Positions 48,402 to 62,510 of a DNA stretch of 64,000 nucleotides are shown here, piece after piece. Source of the stretch: Rhea pennata (Eukaryota; Chordata; Aves; Rheiformes; Rheidae); assembly GCF_028389875.1 (NCBI RefSeq), contig NC_084663.1, positions 208,103,876 to 208,167,875 on the forward strand, read 5' to 3'. The notes beneath the pieces are model-generated. The model ran no database searches. It had not been told where the DNA came from and was given only the letters and a program-made list of their open reading frames with translations. A program made the translations under genes and the position numbers. Numbering within the stretch: the first letter of the stretch is position 1; every line of letters starts with the position of its first letter.

Positions 48402-51400
48402 GCACTGCTACTGTGTTTTACAGAAAGGGATAGCAATGGAGATGATAAATCAGGGAGAGTTACCATGTTTATTGGGGGCATTAGAAGCCACACGCATTTT
48501 TTAATCAAAAACTTTCTCTTCCAGTGGACTAAAAAGCTTCTTAATCAGGAAAAATAAACCAACAATAAATTTCCAAGGAACTGGCAATCACAAAGGACAT
48601 CCCTAAGATAAAACTTATCATTTTGAAATATATTTTTTTATCTATGTTTTTAATAACTTGAATGACTAAAACACACACACAAAAAAAGTGAAGAAACAAA
48701 CTTATTTTGGAAGCTCATAATCCAGCCAGTAAAATACATTTACATGGTGGGAATCTTATGAGATAAGTTTTATGAGGGATATCAGTCATTCTGAATGGCA
48801 TTCATCTTGCGATATTAAATAATCCATTACCATTTCTGTGGTTTTGCAGGACAAATACACCAGATTCAGAGCACAGTCTTCTGATGATTTTGAACCTGAC
48901 CCAGATCCAAAGCTCTAGGGGACGTCTGGATCCTTATGTAAAACACAATTTCACTCTGCACCCAAGCCTCATAGCATGGGCAAATTGAGGACAGAAGTAA
49001 GTCCTTGGAGAGTATGAGAAAGCAAGCCAGTACTAAATTCACACTCCACTGCACTCATTCTAAGTCGCGAGTATCTGATAAGGCAGATATTTCAAACAAT
49101 GATATAAAAAATGAAGCTTATCTAATGGCTAGCTTAGCAGCTTGGACAGACGGTTCAGTAGAGTTTCTGCTGATATCAGAAGCACGGGGAAACTGTGCAA
49201 AAGGTGGTGAAATATCTGCTCGGCCCCAGGTTGGAGGATGCAGCAGATGTGCAGTTTAGCATAGAGTCAGTAAATGCGGTTTCTCAGAAGATCAGGAAAC
49301 ACATATTAAAGAGTTCCCCGAGCAGCTCTAAGGCTCTGAACCACAGACCTGAAGCAGAGGGAGCTTATAAGCCTCTAGATCTAGCAATATGAATCACATT
49401 TACAAATTTGGGGTGCACAACTCAATTGGAGGCTTACCTCCCCTAGGAGCCTCTGCACTTGTGATGCCCTTGATAGATAACCTTTCTATTTACCTGTTAA
49501 GAAATGGTCCTTAAGGATCCTTAAAAAAATCCTTAAATTTTCCTCTTATCTGAATGTAGCCAACTAAAAATTACATGCAAGTCTAAGCTGCTCAGAACAA
49601 GACAGGCCTTTCTGAGATGTTGAGCTCTTTTCATTGGTTGCTGAGGGTACCTGGATGACTAGCACTCTTTTTGGTTGCTGAAGTTATGGGGTTGAGTCAT
49701 TCCCACCTAGATGTTGTGGAGAATGCATTTCCCGTGCATAGAGGCAGCGTATGAGACAAGCTGAAGAGAAGGTCACCTTTAGGGAAGCACAGTGTCCCCA
49801 GAACTGATGGAGAGCAAGTCTGTGCACACCTTTTGTTGACTGTGGCCAGTTAGCTGTTTCATAATGTTTGGGATATACCTATTCACCTATACATTAACCT
49901 CGAGGTCCTGCAACCTTGTGCTCAAGGTTAAAAACACAAGGACTTTAGCTGCTGTCTGCTGCACCATGCATGGGTCTGGAGTAGGGTGGTCCCTGCTTCC
50001 GGGAGAGAGACCAGAACACCACCAATTGCCAATAGGTCATTTACTCTTAGTCTGGGTGGGTCAGAGTTCACAAAGACTTGGCCTACACTGAACTTAAAGA
50101 AGACATTCTGGATTTATATTACTGACAGGGAAAGTAAAAATGAGACAGAAAGGGAATTTCTTCATTGCTGGTACTGGATGCTTCAGGACGTACATTTAAC
50201 AAGATCTCAGAATTGTATACGAGCTGGATAATGGAAGAAGTTTGACAATTGACTGAACAGCTGAAAAAGGTCCTGGATGTGAGACATATTGGTTGTATGC
50301 CGTACAATTTTAGACTTCCTGGTCATTATGCCATTGTGCCATTATATTTTAGATAGGTCCTGGAATACTTAACATGGGAGTTACTGACAGCTTCGTATTT
50401 CTGTGGTAGCAATGAAGGTCTAAGAACATAAAAATGTATCTTTGCTGTGTTAATTTTGATTTTTCTTTCCTGGCAATTTTTAGAGAAGATAAAGGAATGT
50501 AAAAGCAGACTTTAACCTGCTAACGTAAGTAAAGCTAACATTTATTTTACTCGTGTTCTTTTTGCTTTCACTTTTAATAAGAGAGACGGCTACACATCTT
50601 TTAATAGAAAATTCACATAATGGTGATTGACTTTGTGAGTCCTTTTCTTTCTCTCTTTCTTTACTTTTTTTTTCTTAGGGATGAAAAGGGCAGGACTCTA
50701 AGGAAATAACTTCCGTCAAGAACAGGCTGCGAAGTGCTCTTGTTCATTTAAGTTCTGGGAACGTAAACTTTAGCATGAACCTAGTTCTGTCACCTCTACT
50801 CAGATTAAATACTTACGTGGAAACCAGTGTTATCTGCTCATTTTTCAACACACAGTGTGCGGTTCTCTAAAAATAATAGTGGTTCTTTAGCAAAGAAGCA
50901 ATAGGAAAGCTTGTAAAATAGCTATGGGAGGCTCATGCCCTGTAAAACTGCTTTTCAAGGAAATTCTTCATTTTTGGAGACACAGGTCAAAGCTGGACAT
51001 CTTGGTATTAAAAACAAAATAATGCCAATCTTGTTAATGTGTGGAACGTCCTCTGGTTATCATCCTCGTTTGATGAGCCCTACAATGCATCAACCTGGCA
51101 TGTCTGTAGGTCTGCTATAGATTATAGCGTTTAACAGAGCTCATGAATGAGCGGTCAGATCGGCCCATAGTACGTAGGCTGTGTGTAGAGACTGCCTTTC
51201 TGCTGTAAGTGTGGCAAACTCCACTGAGAAAAGTGCCCCATGGGTAAGGCACTGAAATGTATAAGGCGAAATTGCTTCTTTACACCACCTTTGGAAAAAT
51301 GTATGTATTTGGTTAATCAATCAACATTGGTATTAATTTGCTGAATTACAGCATAGAATGAATATACAAGAAGCATTATCACTAGCGATCTTAGTCATTG

Positions 51401-54336
51401 AAAGGCAGGATTTGAGCTGTTTAAATAACCTTACTTCAAAAAATGTAAACATATCAGTATTTTGTGCTCATATGGCAGCTCACAAGAAACATATTTCTCG
51501 AGGCGCTTTGTGTTTGTTTTGGTAGCAAAATATAAAAATATTGGGCAAGAATATAGGGCAAGAGTTAAAGAATGTTAGCATTCAGACTTACTCTGAAGTA
51601 AGTCTTGCGAAATATGGTACCTTTTTTAAGTCAAAGTGCTGGAGTGGCATGACTACATGACAGTCTGAGCAGTCTCATTAAGAATATTTTTGGTCCTTTG
51701 GCTTGAGAATAAAAGCTCGAAAACATTGAATCATCAGTTTTATGGACAAGTGAAAGTAGCCCACAAAGCAAACCAACCTCCCCCCCCCTTTTTTTTTTAC
51801 TTTTAAAACCGCAAAATATTTTGATCTGAAGCCATTGCTGTAGAACATCTCCAATTAGCAGTGTTTTAATAATGCTTGAATCCAGTTGTTTGCACAACTA
51901 CGTAAATTATAATATTTATTAAAATGGCACCAGGAGCTGACTACAAAGAAATAGTCTAACAACTGACTGCTGTTTCTCACTTACGCAGCCATGTCTTTTG
52001 CTGCCCTCTTACTCCAGGAGGAAGTAAGCTGCTGTTAGAGTCTTGGATGCTAGTTGGAGTGTGGGGGAATGCAAGCTGGAAAACCGATCCTGACTCTTTC
52101 CCATTTCTGCGGGTCTTGCTCACTGACTGGCCCGCGAGTGGCCCTGCAGCACTTGCACTCTTTTCGAGTGCTGCTTGGTGTTTTGACCTACCTCTAGCCT
52201 ACTCTGATACCTCTAAATGATTGTTCTACAATTGCAGACTGTCAGAAGCCAAGTAGTGCTATGACTATTTAAATATGGCCTTAAACCTGAAGTGGGAACT
52301 GAATGACAAAAAGCAGCCGGATCACACTCCTCCAAGACAATTGGTCTGCTCCAATAACCTCTTACAGCAAATTTGCACTTAATTTATAGGAACTTGTGGT
52401 TTTTCTTGCATTCTTAGCCTACCATCTCGAGTAAACAAGATCAGGGACATCCCAACACGAGAACCGAGTTTTCCTTTTCTATTATATCCAGGTCTTCCTG
52501 GGAAAGAGATTTCTCTGGCTCCAAAGAAGGCAAATTCATTCCTTTGGTCAGTAATACGGAGTTTAAAGAGATATTTCATCAACGTCAGTGTTACTTTTAA
52601 AAGACATCAAGTTATTTCCTCCGGTTGCCAGAGGCCATCACTTATGGCAGGAAGTGTGTAGAGGTTTACTTAAAAGCACAGTCACCTCCTGAGACTTTCT
52701 ACCTTTTCCTTGCTTCTCATTTGAAAAATAAAATGTTAAGCTATATTTCTGAGATTCTGAGTGTCCTGGATTGGCTCCACAGGAATGAGAGCTATTGTAT
52801 AACAGGTGGCAGCAGAGGGAAGGGCAGGAAAATGGCTTTTGTTACCTACTGTTTGTGCTGGCATCTTTGCCGTTTGCCTATCAGTCATTAAAATGCAACG
52901 TTGCTTTTTGAGAGTATCAAGCTGTGGCAAATCATTTGGAATTCTAGTTAAATTCCACTTCAGGTAATTACACAGGGGGCTTTTATTTTTCCTGTTGTTT
53001 CTTTAACAGCTGTGGAATATGATTCTTATACAATAGTTTCAGCAAAGCAACATGACATCAGACTCCAACATAAAATAATTCCTAGCTCTTCCAGTACAAT
53101 ACAAGCACTAAGAAAAATAAGTCATTAGGGTTTTAAAGTTCTTTTTAATTTTAGGTTTTACTTTCTCAAGTAAAAGACCAACTAGACTGAGGGATCTGCG
53201 TTAGCATTTCAGTGCAAATCAGAATAATGAACCTGTTCCTTACTTCTGCAATAATGTGCTTAGATACACTCAACTAATTGCAACATACTGCAACAAACAG
53301 ATTCCTTTGTATTTCCTTGCTATTAGCACCACCAGCCTGATGATGCATGAGGGACGTGAATTTACATTTGTGCTATGTAAAAAGTTCTTAACGCTTCTTC
53401 CTCAACCATATCCAGACTTTTCTTTCCCTTGTTTCCACTCTCACTTGATGAAATCTCCTGCTCTCTGATTCACTGTGTTCATTCCCCCGATGATGCTGAT
53501 CTACATCTGGGACAGAAACATTTGTTTTTCTGTCTTTATGTCTGCCTAACACCTGGCACACAGTAGAGACATGTATAGACCTCTCTTCTGCTAGCCAGAC
53601 GAGATGGAGAAGTTTTGGGTGATCTGCTACTGAACTTACCGGATTTTGTCTCTCTAGCACTTCTTCACACATCACACATTGTGAAATTATTGTTAGAAAT
53701 TGGAAGTGAAAGAGAGAGAGTGACTTGCTGAGAACAGGCATCTCCACAGGACAACGATTGGTTTCATGCTGTTATGCAGGATTTGATGGACAGGTGGCTG
53801 AGTTTGGCTCTGAGTAGCTGCAGGGTGTATTACAGGGCTGAAGACAGAAAAGGACAGATGGAGATCTTTGAGAACAGTTAGAGACTTTTCTGTTAATCAC
53901 CTGATCTAGTTGTTCCAACTTGTCTTATATATCTGTGACAGAAGAAATTGCGGTGTCTTTACTGGCCAGAAATATCTTAGCACCAAATCCACGTTGTGCA
54001 TGGAGATGACATAATTGCAGTCCCTCTGGGTGGGAAAAGGATTAGAAGGAAAACAAAAGTGTTTAAAAGGAGGCACACAATCTTAACATGCACGCTCCAG
54101 GACCATATACCATTGGCACACTAAGGGGGAGACAATTCCTGGTCTTTACATCATCACATCTGAGTAAAGAACCTACTTTTAGGTAGCCTATGTGTTTTCT
54201 CTTAGCACCAGAGGAATTTTGAAAGGACTTTGTGTATCCTTTAGAGTCGCTGAAGCTAAGATGTCATATCACTCTCCAAAACAAGCTGGTGAAAAAAGCC
54301 TTCACATCTAGTTCTTCATGGCACCACAAACTGAGA

Positions 54337-54353
54337 TTTTTTTTTTTTTTTTT
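54337..54353. repeat. Poly(T) run of 17 nt
   Basis: An uninterrupted T-run in AT-rich DNA. No recognisable element body adjoins it. Confidence 0.85.
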
Positions 54354-57300
54354 GAAAAATTATATAATTTGGGATAAAATGTGGTTTTCAGTCTTCACTT
54401 GACAGGCATCTCATTCCCTTGGATGTGCAAGCCTGCTGATTCTGTCGTGCTTTACAGCAAGATCTTCCATACATTCACCATCTTCCAGGACTTCCTTTCT
54501 CCTCACCTTCTCAATTTTAGGAAGAGTGGAGAGCTACAAAGCCCATCTCTTTGATTAGGAGGATAAATTGGAACATAGTTTACTGTTAATGGTAAGATTC
54601 AGGAAGGTGGAGGTCAAAGTGCGACGACATCTGCCTGTGCTCAAAAGACTGACCCCGGAGCCCAGCACAATATGCGCTTGGGTAACGCACATTAGTTCAC
54701 ACCCATCCAGCTTCAGAGCTCCAGTACGTGCCACCACCATATGAATATCAGCACAAGGCAGGGGTTGGCATGAACAAGAATTCTGTTTTGGGGTCTGCTT
54801 TGTAGGCCTGCAGTCCCAAAGGTAAAAGAGAATAGAGAGGAAGGGACCAATAATGAACATGACTTCAGTGTCATGCTGAAAGCTAGCGCTCCTGTGGGCT
54901 GAGATTTCTCATTGCCTTTAATTGTCTTTAGTTTGAACAGCTGCCAATAGTCTTTATTTCTATTTGTGCAGTGAAGCAGGACAGAAACAGAAAGATCTGT
55001 CCCCAGAAAGCTTTCCAGACAAGGTAATGTCCAACACATATCCTACATTTGGCCTCAAATAAAAAAAAGCTAGAAAGTCTGCAATCTTGGACTAACCACT
55101 CAGAACAAAATACATACAATTAGAGCAGTATATTTGTTCATAAATTCAGCTGATTCATTATTTGAATTGCTATTCTTCCTGAGCTGTCTCAAAAATAATT
55201 CCTGTCTGAAAGAAGGACATACACCTCCAAAGTGAGTCTGATGTGTTTTCCAGAACTGTGCTTTCTTAGTGTCTAGCCTCATTTCTGCTTGTCTTACCTC
55301 TTTGCATTTTAACAGTTTAAAGAACTATGGAAATTATTGAATAAGTGAGACTCTGAACTAATGAAACTCACTGAATGATCTGACAAACTGTGGTAGCAAC
55401 TTGCAAAGATAGAGTTTACATCCCATTTTATCTAAAAAATAAGGAGCAGCTGGCCTCTCTGCTACATAGGGCGGATACTGTATTTTACACTGCACAACGA
55501 ATTTACACAATCTTTTGCTGGCCTCTATCTCTTCTTCCCACTGTCTGGCCTCTACAGAGAGTGAAATTACCTGGAGTGATAAATTTTGGATCATGTGTTC
55601 TGCCCTTCATGATTACAGAATGTTATTTCATGGGGGCCCACCAGTATTTTCTGTGCCCCAGAGAAAGCACATGTTAATTGAGTTAGTGACTCAGAATTTA
55701 AGCCATGATTCACCACTAGTTTCTTTTCGAGGCAACACCCCAAAGACTTTTCCCTAGCGCTGGAGCATGAACTCTGAATACATTTATCACCATATGGCTA
55801 TTTCACCAAATCCAGCTCAGATCCAGCAATGGTTCTCGCAAAACGGCCTGCGGGCTTTCACTTCACAACAGGCTTGTATTGAGGAAGCGTTAAATATCAG
55901 ACCTCACTGATACTTAGGCTCCTAGAAAGGAGGCAAATCCTTAGGTTCCCAGATCATTGGCATGCTCTCTAGCTTTGCTCTGCAAATATGCTTGTGCTAG
56001 GGGAATGCAGAATTAGTCTTTTCCACTCTGATAAATACAAAACTTCTCTGGGCTCAGGAAAGGTCATTCGAGAAAATTTGTCCTAACAGGAAGAGATACT
56101 TAACTTCAATTTGAGTTAGATTCCACTTCACTCAGATTTGGAAATGACATTTTGATTCCGCTTACTACAGATAGTACTCAAGATGAAGGAAGGACTTGTT
56201 AAAAATACCTTGAAATGCTGATCTCAATCTCTTTTCAAATCATCCTACATACTCAGAGTGAAGGTCACATTTTAGGCCATTTACTTCTATAAAAGAAAAA
56301 TAAATCAAATATCCTTTAAGCAATTCTGCATAAATGTGATCTTCCGTGGCCAAAGCCTTTATTTATGTTTTGACAACATCTCAAATCTGTTAAGGCATTT
56401 TCATCCTGGAATTTTTTTACAGCATAAAAAGGCAAACAGCATAATTTGAGTAGAAAAGGAATAGACATTCAAAATGAATATAATTCTACATACATGAGCA
56501 GTCTCATTTTCAATAGGCTGAGAGCAGAGCTAGTTTTATTCAGCTGTAGGGAAAGGTCTGAAAATCAGGACATTTATGGAATCTTATCTTATGGAATCTA
56601 TCCTAATATTCTGAAAAAAAAAATAGGACTGCTTTCTATCCCATCCAGGCTGTACTGGCTGATTTCTTGCAAAAGATGTGAGGATTAGGTCTTCAAGAGT
56701 AATTTCAAAGAGAAAAAGATGTAACATTAAAGCTGAATTCAAAGTGAGATGTAAACTGTAAGCAGGATCATGGAAAACATAAAAAAGGGATAAAGTTGGT
56801 TTTCATAACAGAGAGACAGGAACGATTTGATGAGGAACAAGAGCTGACCAGACTAAAGCTATGTAGGTCCTTGAGCATGAGGGACAAATAGCTTGAGCTT
56901 GATGAAACACAGAAGTTAAATTTGAGGTGCTGAGATGTCACCCTCCGTATCTCTCGCCACTCATCCCTGTCCGGAATGGTGAAACCTGCCGTTTTCTCTT
57001 CCTTGGTGGCTCAGCTGGCTGACAGAGAACGACAGGAGCTGCTCTGTGGGTAGCCGAACTGGCAGTCACTCCACCACTAAAACCGGAGGCAGCATAACTT
57101 AATAGGAAAAGTCAATACTGCAGAGAAAGAGCAATTTTGAACAGCCCTCTGTGTTCTCCCTTCGCAGAGAGCCTGGCCCCGGCCACTTTTTGCATCTGTG
57201 CAGGGAGAGTTAGCATGCTATTAGCATATCACTTATTCATTGAAAGAGAAGACTTGTATGCCAGCAGCAGCTCGGACAGACGCTATCCCAGGGCAGTTGC

Positions 57301-58286
57301 ATCCCCTCTCTCCAGTGCGTTGCTACGCACACGTTTCTACAGGCTCTGAGATGCAGAAGCAAACAGATGGGTTTGGCCAAAAACGAACTCGTACTTGGAG
57401 CAGCTGGAAACAGTACGAAAGGAACCGAAGCCCTCTCTGTGGCATTCGTGGATGCCACTCACCCTTGCACGATCGTCTGAATTCTTTGGCAGGGCTTTGA
57501 ATTTCACTTCAGCTTTGCTTTTTCAGTTCAATCCTAGTGTCTCTGCTTGTGCCTGTCTGCCTTGCAGGAGCAGTTGCAAGAAGTAGCCGATCTACCCTTT
57601 CCGAGGCATTGGGAGCCCATTTAATGAGTCCTGGTGCTACGGAGCTTACAGAACAAGACAGAAGTCAGGAAACAACAACAAAGCGAAGAAGATAAAGTAA
57701 CAGTGAAATGATCATAAATTTAGCTAGTTACAACCACACTAAATGCAGCAAGAATCAAGCCTGGCATTCGCGCAGCCTGGCTCTGCCGCGGAGTGTTTTG
57801 CCTGGCATCATAACAGAGGTGAGCTTTTAATTAGTAAGATCTTGAAATCAGTGGGATATCAGCACTGTAAGAGCAGTGGCTGCACTTCAAGACCTCCCAT
57901 TTAAAAATAGACTAAGAGTTAGAGAAAGAAACCTTTAACGAGAAACCCCAGTAAATGCCACAGCATATTTCAGACTTCTGAAAACTTTAATTGCAATCAC
58001 CGTTCTATTCGCAAGAGGAAGAATGGAAAAATCTGGCCCCTACTGAAGAAAATTTCCTCCATAAAATGGTGATTTTAATGCAATTTTCAAAAAAAAAAAA
58101 AAAATCCTATTTGAAGCTTCCCTCTGGGAAAGGTACATAATAGATAACTTTTCTTGGAAACACTGTGCTATACTTTGAACTTGGATGAAATTCCACATTA
58201 AAAATATGACAACTTAGTATTCTCTTTGCTAACAGAGTCAGCAGAGAGATTAGGTACATAGAAAGCAAGTAGGTTTGTGCAATACC

Positions 58287-58307
58287 AAAAAAAAAAAAAA
58301 AAAAAAA
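58287..58307. repeat. Poly(A) run of 21 nt
   Basis: An uninterrupted A-run. A similar run of 16 A lies about 200 bp upstream at 58089-58104. Neither has a recognised transposon next to it. Confidence 0.85.
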
Positions 58308-59260
58308 TCACCTCTGCCTAAGAAGGAGAAATAAGCTCATGGTTAAAGAAGTTAACCGGTAAAAAAGGGAGTATGAGCTTTGTTTCTGCTCTCCATCTGA
58401 GAACAGGATTCTGCACCGTGAGGCCTGCAGTATCATCCTACCTTTTCTAAGAGATCTTGTGAAAATCAGATGTATTGCCTGCTATGCGGAAGGGTAAACA
58501 CATTAAGTTAGGAATCAAATTATCAAGTATCATCTCTCTCTGTGACAATGACTATATTTAAAATGCCAGTAGAAGATACTGTCTGTAAAGTAAGGATGAA
58601 CTAAACAGGATTGCTGGTAAGTCAGGAATTGGGATGGTAAAGAGAAAATAGGCTTGGACACAGGTTCTAGAGCAATCAAAGTCAAAATGTGTCAAACAAC
58701 ACCTTACTTCTCAAAAACAGCAGTTAATCCAAAAACATTTTTCAGGGGCCTCATGGCTCAGGGGCTATTGCAATCTGTCTGCATATTTATGGCAGTGATA
58801 ATTTTTTTGTGCCACCCATAAAGATGTTTCCACAGAGATAGGTTCAGTAGCTGGGTTTTTTTTATTTTCTTTTTTCCAAGAATGAAAAACATCACGTGTG
58901 GGATTCATTTGACCAAATATAGCCATCGGTTTCTAAGCTAGTCACCCTCTGACTTCCTTTAGAATCTCTGTGGAGAAAAAGTGCTTTGAGAGAGAGGTTT
59001 GCCACATGTTAAAAACAGCTAAAATAAAGCAAATTAATTCTGCCCTCAAAAAGTATATTTCTTGCCTATCATTGTAAGTAGGCTGAGGGACACTAGCCCA
59101 GACATACGCACATACACCGCAAATGTCTATACTTAAGTGAGATCAATCTGTGTGCGCTCTATTTTGCACTTTTCCTCCCCTTTTCGTTACCCTCGGAGTC
59201 ACAGATTTTTGCACAACTCCTAATGCCATTTCTGATTTGTGACTGCTCTGTCATCGTTAG

Positions 59261-59487
59261 GTGGGAGCACAGAGCTGCCACCCTCCTCTGCAACGGGAGG
59301 ACGTTGCTCGGGTCAGGAGGATACGGCATCACTAGCTCTTGGTGCTACAGTCATTCTCACCGTTATCATATCTGGTAGCGCTTACTTGTGTTTCCTGAAA
59401 CACATCTGCTCTGGGTGTTGCAAAGCTACCCAGATAGCACCAGCCAGAAGACTTGATCCTAGCAGCAGCTCTGATGAACAAGTCTAA
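59261..59487 (+). other. Candidate last exon of a single-pass membrane protein
   Basis: A splice-acceptor-like ...CATCGTTAG ends at 59260 and is followed by an open frame to TAA at 59485. The frame has no ATG at all, so if coding it must be an exon joined to upstream sequence through a phase-1 intron, the usual phase in cell-surface receptors. The product has a short Ser/Gly/Thr-rich outer part with one Cys, then 22 hydrophobic residues (59332-59397, starting LALGATVILTV and ending AYLCFL). Next come KHICSGCC, a juxtamembrane cysteine cluster typical of palmitoylation, and a polar tail ending SSSSDEQV. AATAAA signals at 60333-60338 and 61244-61249 could end a transcript. I cannot name the gene and see no partner exons. 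It could be a chance frame. Confidence 0.25.
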
Positions 59488-62036
59488 TCTCATCTCACCA
59501 TTTTATCATCTTGTTTTCTGGGCTGTGATAAGAAGTATCTGTACCTGGAAATAATACAAAATATCGGAAGATAGAGGAGACATGACATTCAGTGAATAAT
59601 ACCAACTAACAGACCCCTGCTTAGTGTTGGAGATTTGCCATGCTCTCCTCTGTATTTTGCTTGACTCCACCTAGTGAAACTTTAGAAATTTTCTGATAAA
59701 ATACTGCTACAGATCACACATTTCCACTACTATTTGCCCCCTTTTGGCAATGTCTTTCATCCTCTCTGATCACATTTGATTTACGGAAGTTCATTTATTG
59801 GCTTCTGTCCCACATTTTTGGTGATACTTCTCTGTTTTTTTCAGAGAGAGTGAGAGACAATGAACAAGAGAGCACAGTACTGGCTACGTTGAAAAGTGTC
59901 TGAATTTGCCAGCTTTTGAAATTGTCAGGACTAACTGGGCACATTTCTGGAACAGCAAAGGCTTTGGTCTCCAAGCACAGGTGTCTGGGTGATACACTAC
60001 AGCTTGGATTGTATTATACAAGAAGTCAAATAGATGGTCTAATGATCTTCCAGCATGAAATTCTATGCCAACAAGTACTCATATTTCTATTAGTAGCAGA
60101 ATTTTGAAGTCCATATGTTACCTTTTCTTTGCTGTTGAAACACTTCATATTTGCCATGTAACCAAGCTGCTATTAGGAATCTGTTGGAACCACAACTATA
60201 TTGTTATTTTTGTAAAAGTCTCAGCTGGTAATGCTTTCTGGCCATGCAGTTGCTGTTCCTCCATTTACCTGTCCTTCCCAATGAGTGAGACATGCTGAAA
60301 GTGTGTTAGCTATGAAGAAAACATCTGGATGAAATAAAACCTGAATCTTTCTCATGTTCAGCAGACATTTTTTCCCTTCCTGGGATTAACTGAGAAGATG
60401 ACATTCAGAAAAAAAAAAATAGCAGTGAAAAGGATGGAGCATTTGACTTATTTGAACAGGGAAGTAATGAAAAGCTCTTTTTGGAAGAGCTTTTTGGAAG
60501 TATCCAGTGATGACCTGTTTGAAGCCTACTTGTATCAAGCCTTTCAAATGTGTGTTGGTTATGACTAGCGCTCATGTTCACTGAGGCAAACTACAGCTAC
60601 ATTTGCTCTCTAACCAAGGTACCTCTCCAGGAGACATTCTTTAATGTCAGCTTCTGCCCTTCCCCTTTAAAACATACCCCAAGCATTTCAGGTCATTTTT
60701 TTAATATTAACAAGCTTGAAAAGGTGATATTTGAAATGCCCATGTGGAAATTTTGATAGAGAAACCAACTCTTATTCTTAGAAATCTGATGCTGTAAGAA
60801 GAGCCAGTTCACATTTTTCTGAAGAGCTGGATTGCCAATACTGTATGCCAGGCAGTTTTTAGACCTGACCTGTGTCTCCTGGGCATCCAGTTAAGATGAA
60901 GATGAAATACAAGAGGCAGACCCACTGTTATTTTGGGAGGAGACCAGCCAAAACTAAAATCACAAGCAACGCAAATCTCAGTTCAGGCCTGTGTATGGAT
61001 AAAATTCATTATTTTTATTCAGATTTCAACTGCAAATCAGCAATATTTATATTTAGAATTGACATGTTTATCTCACCAAGTCAAAACTGAATATCATATT
61101 TTGCTTCTTAAATCTCTACCTATCTCTGTAGCTCTGTATAGCTATGTGCCACTAACAAGTAAACTGAAGAGTTGGTTTTATCAGATGAAAGATTGACCTT
61201 GAGATGGCTACTTTACAACTGTGCATGTTAGTGAAGAAAACAAAATAAATCTTGGTTTCTTTCTTTGTATAAAATGATGTCTGTATTTGCATCTGTAACA
61301 GTTTCCATAACTCTTCATTTTATGCCAGAGAGCTATTTGTGAATATCACCTAGCAAGTCACTGTAGTCCAAATGGAGCCCATTAACACTGTTGATGCCAG
61401 TATTTTGACAACTATATTTACAACACAATATTTTGTGTTTTCACTGAACTGTTTTCATTAACCTTTTCTCACATCTTATCTGTTTCTGACTGATACCCGT
61501 AAATAAAGCCACCAGACACATAATTGATTCTTCTTGACTACTAGTATATTTGGATTGGTTACTTCCTCCCTATGTCCCTATGTGATTCTGTTTTTACATA
61601 AATGAACTCAGGTTCATTTTGATGTGCAACCAGCCTGTGGTCGGGACACTTCTGATTGGGAAAGAAGCTGCCCTCCTGCACAGACTGGGCTCGAGACACC
61701 TGGATTTCTGACCCTTCCACAGCTTTTCTATGTGAATACTGAAAACAAACACTTTTAGTCTTGAGCTTGAATGCTCTAGCAAGGGGACTGAAGTCATCTC
61801 TCAAGGATTTCTGCACACTGTGGATAAATCTTGGCAATCTTTGTGCGACACAGTTGAATCGTGGAGACTCAGTCAGCTGAATGTCACTGCGGCTTGGGGC
61901 TCCCACCCCAACACTTCCCACTTCACCTCCGACCACCAAGCCACAGGTCTGGCTGCAATTCCCTTCCATCCCTCCACCTGAACCTGGTCCTCTGGGCAAG
62001 TAATATAGTATGAATTAACCAAAGAAGAAACAGAGA

Positions 62037-62100
62037 CAGCTTAGTGCTTAGGGTACTGCCTGGGGAAACAGGAGGCATGGGTACTGTTCCCTTTCCTGAG
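62037..62100 (+). mobile_element. Possible tRNA-derived SINE relic
   Basis: The stretch contains TTAGTGCTTAGGGTACTGCC, similar to the A box of tRNA-derived SINEs (TAGTGGTTAGGGCACTG). A GGAAACAGGAGGCATGGGTA segment follows, then TGTTCCC at a spacing suitable for a B box. The B box is poor compared with GGTTCRANNCC. This pattern occurs in old amniote SINEs, but the match is by eye and weak. Confidence 0.3.
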
Positions 62101-62482
62101 GATTTATTTATTTCCCATCTTCAGAAAAGAATATATAGCTAGTCCAATTTTCCAATCTTCAGGAAAGAATACATACTAGTCCTGGTAGCAGACCAGAAGC
62201 TACTGTTCTCCCAAGTCAGCTGCCAGCTTGGCCAGAAAAATATAATCATTTTATGCAAGGTGGGAAAACAGGGCTGACCATCACTAAGGTTAAACGAGAC
62301 TGGGGTTGTCAGCAGAAAAGATTTAGGGATCAGCTCTGAGAAGTCCCTGTGCCTGTGGCTTGCAGGGGAAGCTAGTGCTTTAAATCTTTCTGTCTTAAGT
62401 CCGTTTAGCAAAATGTTACTCTTCCTCCTTTGCTCCCTTAATACCCTTGAAAAAAAGCCTGAGCAAAGAAAGGGGCTACATC

Positions 62483-62510
62483 AAAATAAATAAATAAATA
62501 AATAAATAAA
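62483..62510. repeat. (AAAT)n microsatellite
   Basis: Six uninterrupted AAAT/TAAA units. It is a simple tetranucleotide repeat in non-coding DNA and probably length-variable. Confidence 0.9.

Larger units (their letters stand above)
46813..59260. other. Long intergenic stretch
   Basis: About 12.4 kb with no recognised gene. Contents of note: a CpG-rich patch with a coding-like - strand frame at 48174-48401, a C-run followed by a T-run at 51780-51799, a T-run at 54337-54353, and A-runs at 58089-58104 and 58287-58307. The frame at 47833-48108 (91 codons, + strand) has plausible length but no familiar domain. Confidence 0.5.

Noticed and set aside
61559-61999. 146-codon - strand frame
   Set aside because: No domain recognised and the start lies in a Gly-rich stretch. 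No splice context was found. Kept only as a remark.
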